From contig CAYMYN010000028.1 of the NCBI GenBank assembly GCA_964394665.1, forward strand, positions 1-54,643: a DNA stretch of 54,643 nucleotides, in the 5' to 3' direction. The position numbers and the translations under genes are program-made. This DNA comes from CAYMYN01 sp964394665 (GTDB lineage Bacteria; Planctomycetota; UBA1135; GCA-002686595). Position 1 is the stretch's first letter. Each line of letters begins with the position of its first letter. Of the stretch, positions 35,855-43,896 are shown piece after piece. The notes beneath the pieces were generated by a model. That model was not told the origin of the DNA. It saw nothing but the letters and a program-made list of their open reading frames with translations, and ran no database searches.

Positions 35855-36137
35855 AGTCCCGGCCTGCGCAACGCGCGCTCGATCCCCGGACTCGCCCGGC
35901 GTGCGGCGTCGTCAGGGCTCGGATACGCACCGCGGCGTAGCCTTCCAACCCGCTCTTTCGGCGACCCTATTCCGTGCCTCTCGGGGCGTTGCCCGGCCTC
36001 GGCCGAAGGCTCCCCCGGGAGAGCGACCCCCCTCCGTTCACCGTCGGTGCGGCCCCGGCCGACCCCCGCTGTCCCCAGCAGCGCTCCGACGCTCGTCACC
36101 CCAGCCGGATCCCCTGGATCGAGGAGAACTCCTCACC

Positions 36138-39050
36138 ATGTCGAAGCTCCATCCGCACCCCGAGTGCTCCATCCCCGTCCTGAGTCTGCGTGTCCTCTTC
36201 GCGGCCGGGCTGCTCCTGGTGAGCGGGTGTGACGGTGACGACGGGGAGCGTGGCCCCCAGGGGCCCCCCGGATCGGGTGGCACGACCCCGCTCTCCAAGG
36301 TCCTGCAACCCAGGGACGACGCGCCGGGCGTGAACGTCGAGATCGTGAGCCTCGGGGGGGCGAGCGGCGCGGGCGGCAACTTCGCCGTCGGCGACCGCAT
36401 CCGCGTGCGCTTCCGCGTCACGCGCGACGACGGCTCGGACTGGCCGCTCGCGGAGCTGGAGCGCGGCCGCGCGCTGGTCTCCGGCCCGACCTTCAACTAC
36501 CAGCGGGTGATCGCCGAGCAGACCGATCTGCTCACCGCGTCGACCCAGAACGACGACGGCTCGTACACCTACGTCTTCGCGCAGCCGATCCCGGCCACCT
36601 ACCTCGCGCCGTACAACGACACGACGGCGTTCGGACCGGACGACGGCGAGTTGCAGGGCCAGGCGCTCCTGGCGGGCACGTACACGGTGGGCGTGTACGC
36701 GACCTGGGACTACACCGTGGCGGGTGAGTCCTTCCGCGACCAGGGCGAGACCGTGGCGCACTTCCTGTTCGGCCAGGCGACGACGCTCGCGCCGCGCGCG
36801 GTGGTCTCGCTCGACAACTGCAACGCCTGCCACGTGCAGCTCCAGGCCCACGGCGCCCAGCGTCGCGGCGTCGACCTGTGCGTGTTGTGCCACACCGCCG
36901 GAGCCGAGGACCGCAACACGCCCAGCGTGGCCGGCGGAACGCCCGGCGCCTCGATCGCGATGGACGTGATGATCCACCGCATCCACAGCGGAGCCCGCTT
37001 GCCCTCGGTGCTCGGGGTCACCACGAACCCCGACGGCACGCGCAAGTACGACGCGACGCCGGTGCCATACCAGTTGATGGGCTTCGGGAATTCGCTGCAC
37101 GACTACTCCGAGGTGGTCTTCCCGCAGTGGCCGAACCTGACCTACCCCATGCCGCGGGATGCGGGGTTCACCGCGCTGAGCGCGCCCAACCAGGCCCTCG
37201 AGAACCAGATGCGTAGCGGCGTGACGAACTGCGCGGCCTGCCACGGCGATCCGGACGGGGGCGGCCCGCTCGAGGCGCCGGCGCAGGGGGACCTCGCCTA
37301 CACGCAGCCCTCGCGCAGCTCGTGCGGTTCCTGCCACGACGACTGGGTCTGGGAGTATCCCTACACGGCCAACCTGCAGACCATGCCGGCCCAGCTCAAC
37401 GACTCGGCCTGCACCTTCTGCCACGCCGCCTCGGGCAATGCGTTGGCGGTCATGGATGCGCACCTGCACCCGCTCCTGAACCCCACGATCAACCCCGGCC
37501 TCGTGTTCGAGATCCTGGCCCTGGCCGAGGCCGGCAGTCACGACGGGGACGGCAACCTCGACCCGGGCGAGAAGCTGCGGATCACCCTCACGATCGAGGA
37601 CGACGCGGGGACCGCGGTCAGCCCGGCCTCCCTGGCGGGCATCTCGACCACGGTGACGGGGCCGACCACGAACTACAACCTGATCCAGTTCCTGAACCTG
37701 CCGACGGCGTTCCTCTCCGGCGCGCAGCCCTTCGAGTTCAACCTGCCCGAGACCCGGTGGTTCGAGTTCGTCGGCAACGCGACCGCGGGCGCCGACGAGT
37801 TCACGACCAGCCGCGCGCCGCACTACACGACCGGCTTCAGCACCACGGTCTTCTCGGCGGCCCTGTCGGGCGCCGCGACCACCCTGGTCGACTCCACTGG
37901 TCCGCGGGTCAACTTCCTCGACGTGGCCAATGCCGCAGGCTTCGCCCGCAACGACTACCTGGTGATCGACCGCGGAGAGGTGGGGCTCGAGGAGTACCTG
38001 CGCATCCAGTACGTGGAGGAGAACGTCTCCGGCACCACCGACCGGCTGTGGTTCGGCTCTCCCGCCCAGACCGACTATCCGCCGGGACCGCGCGTGGCGC
38101 ACGTGGCCGGTGCGAGCGTGGAGCGCGTGACCGTCACCCAGCTCACGTCCGGTAACCAGTACACGCTCAACGCCGCCAACGGGACGCTCACCGAGACCGG
38201 CGGCTTCGTCGACGGCGAGGCGATCTTCGTCAGCTACACGACCGACTTCGTGATGCCCGACGTGTACGAGTTGGCGCTCAACGACTCGCCCGACTTGGAC
38301 AACCGGGCGGGTAAGTGGAGCGGGCTGCCGCTGCTCGACGGCACCTACACGTTCATGATCTGGGGCAACCGCACCCTGAACTACTCCGCGCACGGCGAGA
38401 CGACGGCCTACCGCAACACCTCGAAGGCCGCCAAGCAGGACTTCCTGGTGGGGGATGCGACCACGATCGTGCCCTATGGGGCGATCGCCGCGGCGGACAA
38501 CTGCTACTCGTGCCACCAGGACATCTACTTCCATGGTGGCCAACGGCGTGGCTTCGACACTTGCGTGTCCTGCCACACGACGGCCGGGTCCGAGGACCGG
38601 CCCCAGTACCGCGCCGCCGGCGCTCCGGCGACGACCGGGGTGGCGATCGACTTCGTCAGCATGCTGCACAAGATCCACCACGGGGCGGAGCTGACGAACG
38701 CGGCGACCTACCAGGTGATCGGGCAGGCACAGACGGCCTGGCCGAACAACTTCACGCCCCATTCCTACGAGCACGTCCACTTCCCGGTCCTGCCCGGCGG
38801 GACCAAGAACTGCGCGGCCTGCCACGGCTCGACGAACGAAGCCTGGAAGCAGCCCGTCGAGGTCACCCACCCCGACCAGACCTGGCCGCACCAGAAATGG
38901 ACGCAGGCCTGTAGCTCGTGCCACGACTCCAACTCGGCCCTGGCCCACATGGAGGTCATGACCGGGCCGATCTCGGGCCTGGAGTCCTGTGCGACCTGCC
39001 ACGGCCTGGGCAAGGACCTCGAGGTGCCCCTCGTGCACAAGGTCCGCTAG
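36138..39050 (+). CDS. OmcA/MtrC-like decaheme outer-membrane cytochrome lipoprotein
   Basis: This 970-residue protein has a lipobox (LLLVSGC), then a short collagen-like linker (GERGPQGPPG) and an Ig-like beta domain. A first pentaheme group at about residues 228-425 has CNACH, CVLCH, CAACH, CGSCH and CTFCH. A long beta-rich middle follows at about 440-780 with a Ca-binding-like DGDGNLDPGE, then a second pentaheme group at about 788-955 with CYSCH, CVSCH, CAACH, CSSCH and CATCH. Each pentaheme group has the HGAQRRG/HGGQRRG and IHRIHSG/LHKIHHG signatures of the OmcA/MtrC family. Two beta domains alternating with two pentaheme domains is the family architecture. It is probably exposed at the cell surface as terminal reductase or electron acceptor. 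The start is fixed by GAGGAG 12 bases before the ATG. Confidence 0.92.
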   Translation: MSKLHPHPECSIPVLSLRVLFAAGLLLVSGCDGDDGERGPQGPPGSGGTTPLSKVLQPRDDAPGVNVEIVSLGGASGAGGNFAVGDRIRVRFRVTRDDGSDWPLAELERGRALVSGPTFNYQRVIAEQTDLLTASTQNDDGSYTYVFAQPIPATYLAPYNDTTAFGPDDGELQGQALLAGTYTVGVYATWDYTVAGESFRDQGETVAHFLFGQATTLAPRAVVSLDNCNACHVQLQAHGAQRRGVDLCVLCHTAGAEDRNTPSVAGGTPGASIAMDVMIHRIHSGARLPSVLGVTTNPDGTRKYDATPVPYQLMGFGNSLHDYSEVVFPQWPNLTYPMPRDAGFTALSAPNQALENQMRSGVTNCAACHGDPDGGGPLEAPAQGDLAYTQPSRSSCGSCHDDWVWEYPYTANLQTMPAQLNDSACTFCHAASGNALAVMDAHLHPLLNPTINPGLVFEILALAEAGSHDGDGNLDPGEKLRITLTIEDDAGTAVSPASLAGISTTVTGPTTNYNLIQFLNLPTAFLSGAQPFEFNLPETRWFEFVGNATAGADEFTTSRAPHYTTGFSTTVFSAALSGAATTLVDSTGPRVNFLDVANAAGFARNDYLVIDRGEVGLEEYLRIQYVEENVSGTTDRLWFGSPAQTDYPPGPRVAHVAGASVERVTVTQLTSGNQYTLNAANGTLTETGGFVDGEAIFVSYTTDFVMPDVYELALNDSPDLDNRAGKWSGLPLLDGTYTFMIWGNRTLNYSAHGETTAYRNTSKAAKQDFLVGDATTIVPYGAIAAADNCYSCHQDIYFHGGQRRGFDTCVSCHTTAGSEDRPQYRAAGAPATTGVAIDFVSMLHKIHHGAELTNAATYQVIGQAQTAWPNNFTPHSYEHVHFPVLPGGTKNCAACHGSTNEAWKQPVEVTHPDQTWPHQKWTQACSSCHDSNSALAHMEVMTGPISGLESCATCHGLGKDLEVPLVHKVR

Positions 39051-39051
39051 C

Positions 39052-39894
39052 ATGACTCCGGTGAGGCGAACGAACGGAGTCGGACGCGCGATCCCATGGA
39101 TCGTCGGGGTCGGGGTGTTGGGGCTGGGAGCGCTCGCGCTCCGGGGGTCCCTGCGCCCTGACCCGGAGCGCGCTGGAGTCGTCGTGGACTCGTTCGCCTC
39201 CTTGCCGCGTCCGAACGAGTCTCCGCTGGAGCTCGAGCTCACCGCCACGGCCGATGCCCCGCCTCGGCGCGTGGCCGGCGAGTCGCTCGATACCCCGGGC
39301 GGGGATCCGTCCCACGGGTTCTCGCTCGTACCAGCGGATGCCTACGAAGCGCTCTTCGAGGTCGTGAGCCAGTTCACGAGCGTCCCGCTTTCCGAATTGG
39401 CCGACGCGGAGCTGCTGGGGAACGGCCCCGACGAGCGGCGCATCGCCTACCTGCGGGCCGTGCATCGTCTGGACCGCAAGCGCGCGGACGAGCTGTTCGT
39501 GCGTGCCATCGGCGAGTTGCCAGTTCGCTCCGGCCCCCACGGGACCTCCGTGCCGGAGTATGCCCTGTCCCACCTCGGTGAGCGCGCCGCGGCGGAACCC
39601 GGCGCCCGCGCCGCCCTGCGGGCCGTCACGTTCGGCCCACGGCGCGTCGCCTCTGCCAGCCTACGGCGGCAGGCCGCGATCCACCTCGGCCGCGCGAGCA
39701 GCGCCGCCGAGCTGCAGGCCCTGGCCGCGGAGCTGCGCGCCGAGCCCGACGGGCTCGTGCGCGCCGCCTTCGCCGCTGGCCTCCTGTCCAACTCCGAGGA
39801 GCGGCTCGTCCGCGTCCTCTTCACCGACCTCCTCGCCGAACGCGCAGCCCTCGCGGGCGACGGGGACCTGATCCACGACCTGGAGACGCCATGA
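39052..39894 (+). CDS. membrane-anchored protein within the conduit operon, function unknown
   Basis: This 280-residue protein starts one base after the decaheme stop and overlaps the following tetraheme gene by ATGA, so it belongs to the conduit operon. It has one N-terminal membrane span (AIPWIVGVGVLGLGALAL). A soluble region of strands (FSLVPADAYEALFEVVSQF) follows, then an alpha-helical, HEAT-like C-terminus of about 120 residues (LRRQAAIHLGR, AAELQALAAEL, LVRAAFAAGLL). It has no CXXCH and no cysteine-based cofactor site. It could be an assembly or scaffold protein for the cytochromes; I do not recognise a family. Confidence 0.78.
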   Translation: MTPVRRTNGVGRAIPWIVGVGVLGLGALALRGSLRPDPERAGVVVDSFASLPRPNESPLELELTATADAPPRRVAGESLDTPGGDPSHGFSLVPADAYEALFEVVSQFTSVPLSELADAELLGNGPDERRIAYLRAVHRLDRKRADELFVRAIGELPVRSGPHGTSVPEYALSHLGERAAAEPGARAALRAVTFGPRRVASASLRRQAAIHLGRASSAAELQALAAELRAEPDGLVRAAFAAGLLSNSEERLVRVLFTDLLAERAALAGDGDLIHDLETP

Positions 39895-40613
39895 AATCTT
39901 CCCGTTCCAAGACGGCCCTGATGGGCCTCGCTTCCCTGGCCACCTTCGGCCTGCTGTACGCCGCCAGCAGCGTTCCCTCCGGGCCCGCGAGCTCCCCCCC
40001 GGCCTTGCAGGCCGCGCAGGCCGCGAACAAGTACATCGGGGCCGACAAGTGCAAGACCTGCCACAGCGACGCCGAGGGCGGTGACCAGTACACGCACTGG
40101 AAGAAGATGGACCACGCCAAGGCGTGGGACACCCTCGCCACGGACAAGGCCAAGGAGATCGCGGCCAAGCTCGAGCTCGGCGATCCCCAGAAGGCCGACG
40201 CCTGCGTCAAGTGCCACGTGACCGCCTTCGGCGTCGCGGAAGCCGAGATCGTCAAGGGCTTCGACAAGACGCACGGCATCCAGTGCGAGTCCTGCCACGG
40301 TCCGGGCGATCGGCACATGAAGGCCCGCATGCGCGCCGCGATGAAGGGCGACAAGGCCGCCGACATGTCCGCGGACGAGATCGTCATGCGCCCGCCGCAG
40401 AGCACCTGCGTGGGTTGCCACAACAGCGAGAGCCCGACCTTCCAGCCCTTCTGCTACTACAGGGCGATGGAGAAGATCGAGCACTACCGCCCGGGCCGGG
40501 ACCTCTCCGAGGTCCTCGTCTGCGGCTGCGAGGACTGCAAGTGCGTCGACGGCTGCCCGCCGGAGAACTGCCCCATCACGCGCAAGGAGCGTGACGCCCG
40601 GAAGAAGAAGTGA
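39891..40613 (+). CDS. tetraheme cytochrome c554-like protein with Cys-rich tail
   Basis: This 240-residue exported protein has a signal peptide (ALMGLASLATFGLLYAASS) and an Ala-rich linker. KYIGADKCKTCHS begins a cytochrome c554-type domain with four hemes: CKTCH, CVKCH, CESCH and CVGCH. KKMDHAKAWDTL and CHVTAFG are conserved in this family, found widely in Geobacter-like and planctomycete genomes. The C-terminus (about residues 209-227) carries six further cysteines as CXCX2CXCX3CX4C without His, so it is not a heme site; it may bind metal or form disulfides. GGAG lies 5 bases before the ATG. As last gene of the conduit operon it could shuttle electrons across the periplasm. A hairpin follows. 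Confidence 0.87.
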   Translation: MKSSRSKTALMGLASLATFGLLYAASSVPSGPASSPPALQAAQAANKYIGADKCKTCHSDAEGGDQYTHWKKMDHAKAWDTLATDKAKEIAAKLELGDPQKADACVKCHVTAFGVAEAEIVKGFDKTHGIQCESCHGPGDRHMKARMRAAMKGDKAADMSADEIVMRPPQSTCVGCHNSESPTFQPFCYYRAMEKIEHYRPGRDLSEVLVCGCEDCKCVDGCPPENCPITRKERDARKKK

Positions 40614-40674
40614 GCGGCCCCGCGGCGCCTCCGGCGTCGATCGAGGGACCCCTTCCGACGCCAAACACTCTCGA

Positions 40675-40702
40675 GGGCACCCGCCGCCGCCGGTGGGTGC
40701 CC
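40675..40702 (+). terminator. hairpin between the conduit and Rieske operons
   Basis: The arms GGGCACCC and GGGTGCCC are perfect. Four inner pairs (one G-T) extend the stem to 12 bp around a 4-base loop. GTTCGTCT follows, only modestly T-rich. It sits 61 bp after the c554-like stop and 38 bp before the Rieske ATG, so termination or attenuation between operons is likely. Confidence 0.55.
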
Positions 40703-40740
40703 GTTCGTCTGCCCCTCGAACCGATCGGGATCCCAGTGCC

Positions 40741-41391
40741 ATGATCGTCGTCCTCCCTGCCGACTTCCCCGAACCCGAGCTCGCGCGCCTGCGGGACGAC
40801 CTGCGCGGGCGCGGGTGGACCGTCGACGACTCCCGAGGCGCCGAGAACACGGTCTTGTTGGTCGCGGGGCCGTCCTCGGTCGAAGAGCTCGCCGCGCGGC
40901 TCTCGACGGTCGACGCCGACGTCCTTCCCGTGCTCGAGCTCGAGCGTTACCGACGCGATCAACGCCTGCGACGGTTCCTCTCGGCGGCGATCACCGGCCT
41001 GGTGGTGCTCCTGTGCACCGGCCTCTTCGTGCCCGCCTGGGCCTTCCTGCGCCCGCCGACGAGCGCGGTGGTGGCCCCGGACCTGATCCACGTCCCGGGG
41101 GCCAAGGACCTGCCGGTCGGCGGCGCGCGGCTCCTGCGCGTACGCGGGATCCCGGTCCAGGTCCTGCGGCTCGCGCCCCAGCGTTGGCACGCGCTCTCGG
41201 CCTCGTGCACGCACATGGAGAGCTGCCTGCTCGAGTGGAGCGCCAACCAACACCGCCTCCTGTGCGCCTGCCACGGCTGCGCCTTCGACGCCTACGGCAA
41301 CGTGCAGCACCCACCGGCCTCGATCCCCTTGCCCACCTACTCCGTCGTGGAGAGCGGGGGCGAGCTCTACATCCGGAGGACGATCCTGTGA
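40741..41391 (+). CDS. Rieske iron-sulfur protein with N-terminal DAHP synthase-like domain
   Basis: This 216-residue protein has three parts. Residues 1-72 (MIVVLPADFPEPEL, SRGAENTVLLVAG, ADVLPVLELERYR) resemble the small ferredoxin-like N-terminal domain of type I-beta DAHP synthases. A membrane helix follows (about 78-103). The Rieske domain (about 110-216) binds [2Fe-2S] through C156, H158, C175 and H178. C162 and C177 are placed for the usual disulfide, though CTHMESC has one more residue than CTHLGC. The first half should face the cytoplasm and the cluster the periplasm. It is coupled to a cytochrome b gene, so it is part of a bc-type complex. The N-terminal domain is foreign to Rieske proteins I know. 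Confidence 0.9.
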   Translation: MIVVLPADFPEPELARLRDDLRGRGWTVDDSRGAENTVLLVAGPSSVEELAARLSTVDADVLPVLELERYRRDQRLRRFLSAAITGLVVLLCTGLFVPAWAFLRPPTSAVVAPDLIHVPGAKDLPVGGARLLRVRGIPVQVLRLAPQRWHALSASCTHMESCLLEWSANQHRLLCACHGCAFDAYGNVQHPPASIPLPTYSVVESGGELYIRRTIL

Positions 41392-42056
41392 GTTCCGTCC
41401 TGCGCGGGGGATTGTCGCACGAGCTGCGCTCCAGCCTGCGGCGGCCGCTCCCAGCCCGTAGCCGCGGCTGGGTCTCGTTCGTCCTGATCGTCGCGGTGTT
41501 GCTCTTCCTGCAAGGGGCCTCCGGCGTGTTGCTCTCGGTCTACTACCTGCCGAACCCGGACGCGGCGGCGGACAGCGTGCGCTACGTCATGCGCGAGGTG
41601 GAGTGGGGCTGGTTGGTGCGGGGCGTGCACGCCTGGGGGACGGTGGCGATCCTCGGGCTGCTCGGACTGCAGCTCGCGCGCAGCCTGTTCCTGCGCACCT
41701 ACCGCGGCACGCGCGCCGGGAGCTGGGTGATCGGCGTCCTGGTGCTGCTGCTGGTCGTGGGCCTGGCCCTCACCGGCGAACTGCTCGTCTGGGACGAGCG
41801 CGCCCAGGCGCTGGCGTTCTCCATCCTGGAGGGCACCGAAGCGGTGCCGCTGGTCGGACCGCCCCTGGCGACGTTGATGCGCGGCGGCTCGGACGTGGGG
41901 GTCGCGACCCTCGCGCGGGCCCACGCCGCGCACACCCTGATCCTGCCCTGGCTGGCCTTCCTGCTGCTGATGCTCGACCTGTGGTTCCGCGCGCGCGGTG
42001 GCGCCGACTCCGGCTCCGACTCCGGCTCCGACCGGGAAGGGGAGGAAGCTCGATGA
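41388..42056 (+). CDS. cytochrome b N-terminal subunit (b6-like) with reduced heme ligands
   Basis: This 222-residue protein has four membrane helices like cytochrome b6. Recognisable parts are LSVYYLPNPDAAADSVRYVM, GWLVRGVHAWG, TGELLVWDERAQALA (for GYLLPWDQ) and ATLARAHAAHTLILPW. The heme ligand pair H81 and H182 is kept. The other pair is not: the position 14 after H81 is Gln (Q95), and 14/15 after H182 are Leu/Asp (L196, D197). By the bc1/b6f pattern, the heme near the Qo side is retained and the second b heme is lost. The GTG start overlaps the Rieske stop (GTGA), with GGAGG 10 bases upstream. The C-terminal tail has a short Gly-Ser-Asp repeat. Confidence 0.88.
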   Translation: MSSVLRGGLSHELRSSLRRPLPARSRGWVSFVLIVAVLLFLQGASGVLLSVYYLPNPDAAADSVRYVMREVEWGWLVRGVHAWGTVAILGLLGLQLARSLFLRTYRGTRAGSWVIGVLVLLLVVGLALTGELLVWDERAQALAFSILEGTEAVPLVGPPLATLMRGGSDVGVATLARAHAAHTLILPWLAFLLLMLDLWFRARGGADSGSDSGSDREGEEAR

Positions 42057-42643
42057 TCCTCGTTCTCGATCCGGCCGGCGGCGAACGGGAGGTCGGTGCG
42101 GTCCTCGCCCGCCTCGAGGCGCTGGGGCTCGCTGGGCGCGTCGTGCGCCTGGGGGAACGCCCCTTCGTGCACGTCATCGACGGTCCGACGGAGCGCGCCA
42201 AGCACCTGCTCTCCGAGGGTCTGGTGAAGGCGCTCGTGCCCACCTCGGGGCCCCGCGTGCGGCGCGAGGGGCGGCGCTTCCACCCCTATCACTCCCTACG
42301 CATCGGCGCGGGGCTGACCCTGCTCGTGGGCGCGCTGTTCGTCCTGGCCGGGGCCTTTCCGCGCGGGGTTGGCGCGCGCCCGTTCCCCGGCCAGCCGCCG
42401 GTGGAGCTCGAGTCGTGGCCCTGGTACCTGCGCCCCTTCCGGGCCGTGACCTCCTTGTTGCCCGGCGATCCCGCCTGGCTCGGGCCGCTCGCCCTCGTGC
42501 TGCTGGTCCTCGCGGTGCTGGCCCTGCCATGGCTCGACCGTTCGCGGGGCACCGGGCTCGCCGCGCGGGCGCCGGTGTGGTTGTTGGGGGTCGTCCTGCT
42601 CTCGCTCACGATCGGCGGGATCCTGTGGGGAGGCCGTCCATGA
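42053..42643 (+). CDS. cytochrome b C-terminal (subunit IV-like) protein with DAHP synthase-like N-terminus
   Basis: This 196-residue protein begins with a domain like that of the Rieske subunit: MILVLDPAGGEREV and GLVKALVPTSG, followed by REGRRFHPYHSLRIG. DAHP synthases have a similar stretch with REFHPED after the same domain. Three membrane helices follow. The piece SWPWYLRPFRAVTSLLPG aligns with PEWYFLPxYAILRSIP of cytochrome b, but Pro stands where the Qo-site Glu of PEWY would be (W122-P-W-Y125). A Q cycle of the usual kind is therefore doubtful. It overlaps the cytochrome b and the 9-heme genes by 4 bp each; GGGGAGGAAG precedes the ATG. Confidence 0.82.
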   Translation: MILVLDPAGGEREVGAVLARLEALGLAGRVVRLGERPFVHVIDGPTERAKHLLSEGLVKALVPTSGPRVRREGRRFHPYHSLRIGAGLTLLVGALFVLAGAFPRGVGARPFPGQPPVELESWPWYLRPFRAVTSLLPGDPAWLGPLALVLLVLAVLALPWLDRSRGTGLAARAPVWLLGVVLLSLTIGGILWGGRP

Positions 42644-43896
42644 AGCACCTGTTCCTTCTCGCCTCGGTCCTGCTCGCGGCCCTCCAGGCACACGCGCAGG
42701 AGAGTTGCGTCACCTGCCACGGCAAGCTCGGCCAGCTCGAGGCCAACCGGGTCCACGCCCGTGCGGGCGTCTCCTGCGTGACCTGCCACGGCGGCGTGCC
42801 TGGCGCGTTGACCGTCGAGGAGGCCCACGCCGGCGGCGTCTGGATGCCCGCCGACGGCATGGCGGCGGTGGAGCACTGCGGTGGCTGCCACTCCGACCCC
42901 CACGCGATGCGCGGCTTCGGCGTGCGCACGGACCAACTGCTCGACTTCTGGACCAGCGGCCACGGCGCGCTCCTGCGCGCGGACCCCGCGGCGCGCACCG
43001 CCGGTTGCGTGCAGTGCCACGGCGCCCACGGGGTGTTGTCGGCGGACGACCCGCGCGCCTCCACCCATCCCCGCAATCAGCCGCAGACCTGCGGCCAATG
43101 CCACTCGGACGCCGGGCTGATGGCCGCGCACGAGCTGCGCGCCAACGGCATCGAGCTCTATCGAGACTCGGTGCACGGCCAGGCCCTGCTCGAGCTCGGC
43201 CTGCTCTCGAGCCCGTCCTGCGCCGACTGCCACGGCTCCCACGGCGCCGTGCCGCCGCGGGTCCAGGAGCTCGGACGTGTGTGTGGGCGGTGCCACGTGC
43301 CCGCGGCGGAGGCCTTCCAGGCCGGCCCGCACTGGGCTCCCGCGCGCTCGGGTGCCATGGACGAGTGCACCTCTTGTCACGGGTCGCACGAGGTCGGCCG
43401 TCCGAGCACGGCCATGCTGGTCGGCACCGCGCGCGGCCACTGCGGGGCCTGCCACGAGCGCGGCTCGACCGCCCTCGAGGCCGGTCAGACCCTGTTCGAC
43501 TTGCTCGATGGGTTCGATCGCACCTACTCGGAGACCGAGCAGGCCCTGCGACGCGCGGCCCAGGGCGGGGTCTTCGTCGATCAGCAACTGGCCTGGATGT
43601 CCGAGGCGCGCGCCGTGCGCAGCCGCGCGGCGCCGCTCGTGCACGCCGTGGACCCGGGCGCGCTGAAGGACCTGTTGGCGCCCGCCGAGGGCATGGTGGC
43701 ACGCGCGCAGCGCAGCCTCGACGAGGCTCGACGGGGCCTGCGCGACCGGCGCATCTTCGTCTCGGTGTTCGCGCTGCTGGTGGTGGGGCTCGCGAGCGCG
43801 CTGCTGCTGCACGCGCGCGAGGTCGCGCGCCGCGCGACGGGACATCCCACGCTCCGGCGGTCCGCATCCCGGGGAGGTGACGCGGGTGCCCAGTGA
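42640..43896 (+). CDS. nonaheme cytochrome c with C-terminal membrane anchor
   Basis: This 418-residue protein has a cleavable signal (HLFLLASVLLAALQAHAQ) and nine CXXCH motifs in residues about 22-285 (CVTCH, CVTCH, CGGCH, CVQCH, CGQCH, CADCH, CGRCH, CTSCH, CGACH). Several are followed by GAHG, GSHG or GSHE. A helical, heme-free segment (about 290-380) follows, then one membrane span (IFVSVFALLVVGLASALLL) and a basic tail. The hemes should therefore lie in the periplasm next to the inner membrane. The position after the Rieske and cytochrome b genes suggests it replaces cytochrome c1/f as electron partner. GGGGAGG lies 6 bases before the ATG, which overlaps the preceding stop. Confidence 0.88.
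   Translation: MKHLFLLASVLLAALQAHAQESCVTCHGKLGQLEANRVHARAGVSCVTCHGGVPGALTVEEAHAGGVWMPADGMAAVEHCGGCHSDPHAMRGFGVRTDQLLDFWTSGHGALLRADPAARTAGCVQCHGAHGVLSADDPRASTHPRNQPQTCGQCHSDAGLMAAHELRANGIELYRDSVHGQALLELGLLSSPSCADCHGSHGAVPPRVQELGRVCGRCHVPAAEAFQAGPHWAPARSGAMDECTSCHGSHEVGRPSTAMLVGTARGHCGACHERGSTALEAGQTLFDLLDGFDRTYSETEQALRRAAQGGVFVDQQLAWMSEARAVRSRAAPLVHAVDPGALKDLLAPAEGMVARAQRSLDEARRGLRDRRIFVSVFALLVVGLASALLLHAREVARRATGHPTLRRSASRGGDAGAQ

Noticed and set aside
35855..36137. c-di-GMP (GEMM-type) riboswitch before the decaheme gene
   Set aside because: Such switches precede cytochromes in Geobacter, but I could not find the conserved core or tetraloop-receptor elements in this 283-bp gap.
39891..40613. 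Hydroxylamine- or ammonia-oxidation function for the c554-like protein
   Set aside because: The cytochrome c554 fold is widespread in anaerobes, and no hydroxylamine oxidoreductase or ammonia monooxygenase gene is present in the window.
40591..40740. Longer N-terminus for the Rieske protein, from a GTG at 40591
   Set aside because: It would overlap the preceding cytochrome gene and the hairpin at 40675, and the added residues look non-coding. The ATG at 40741 starts exactly at the conserved MIVV strand.
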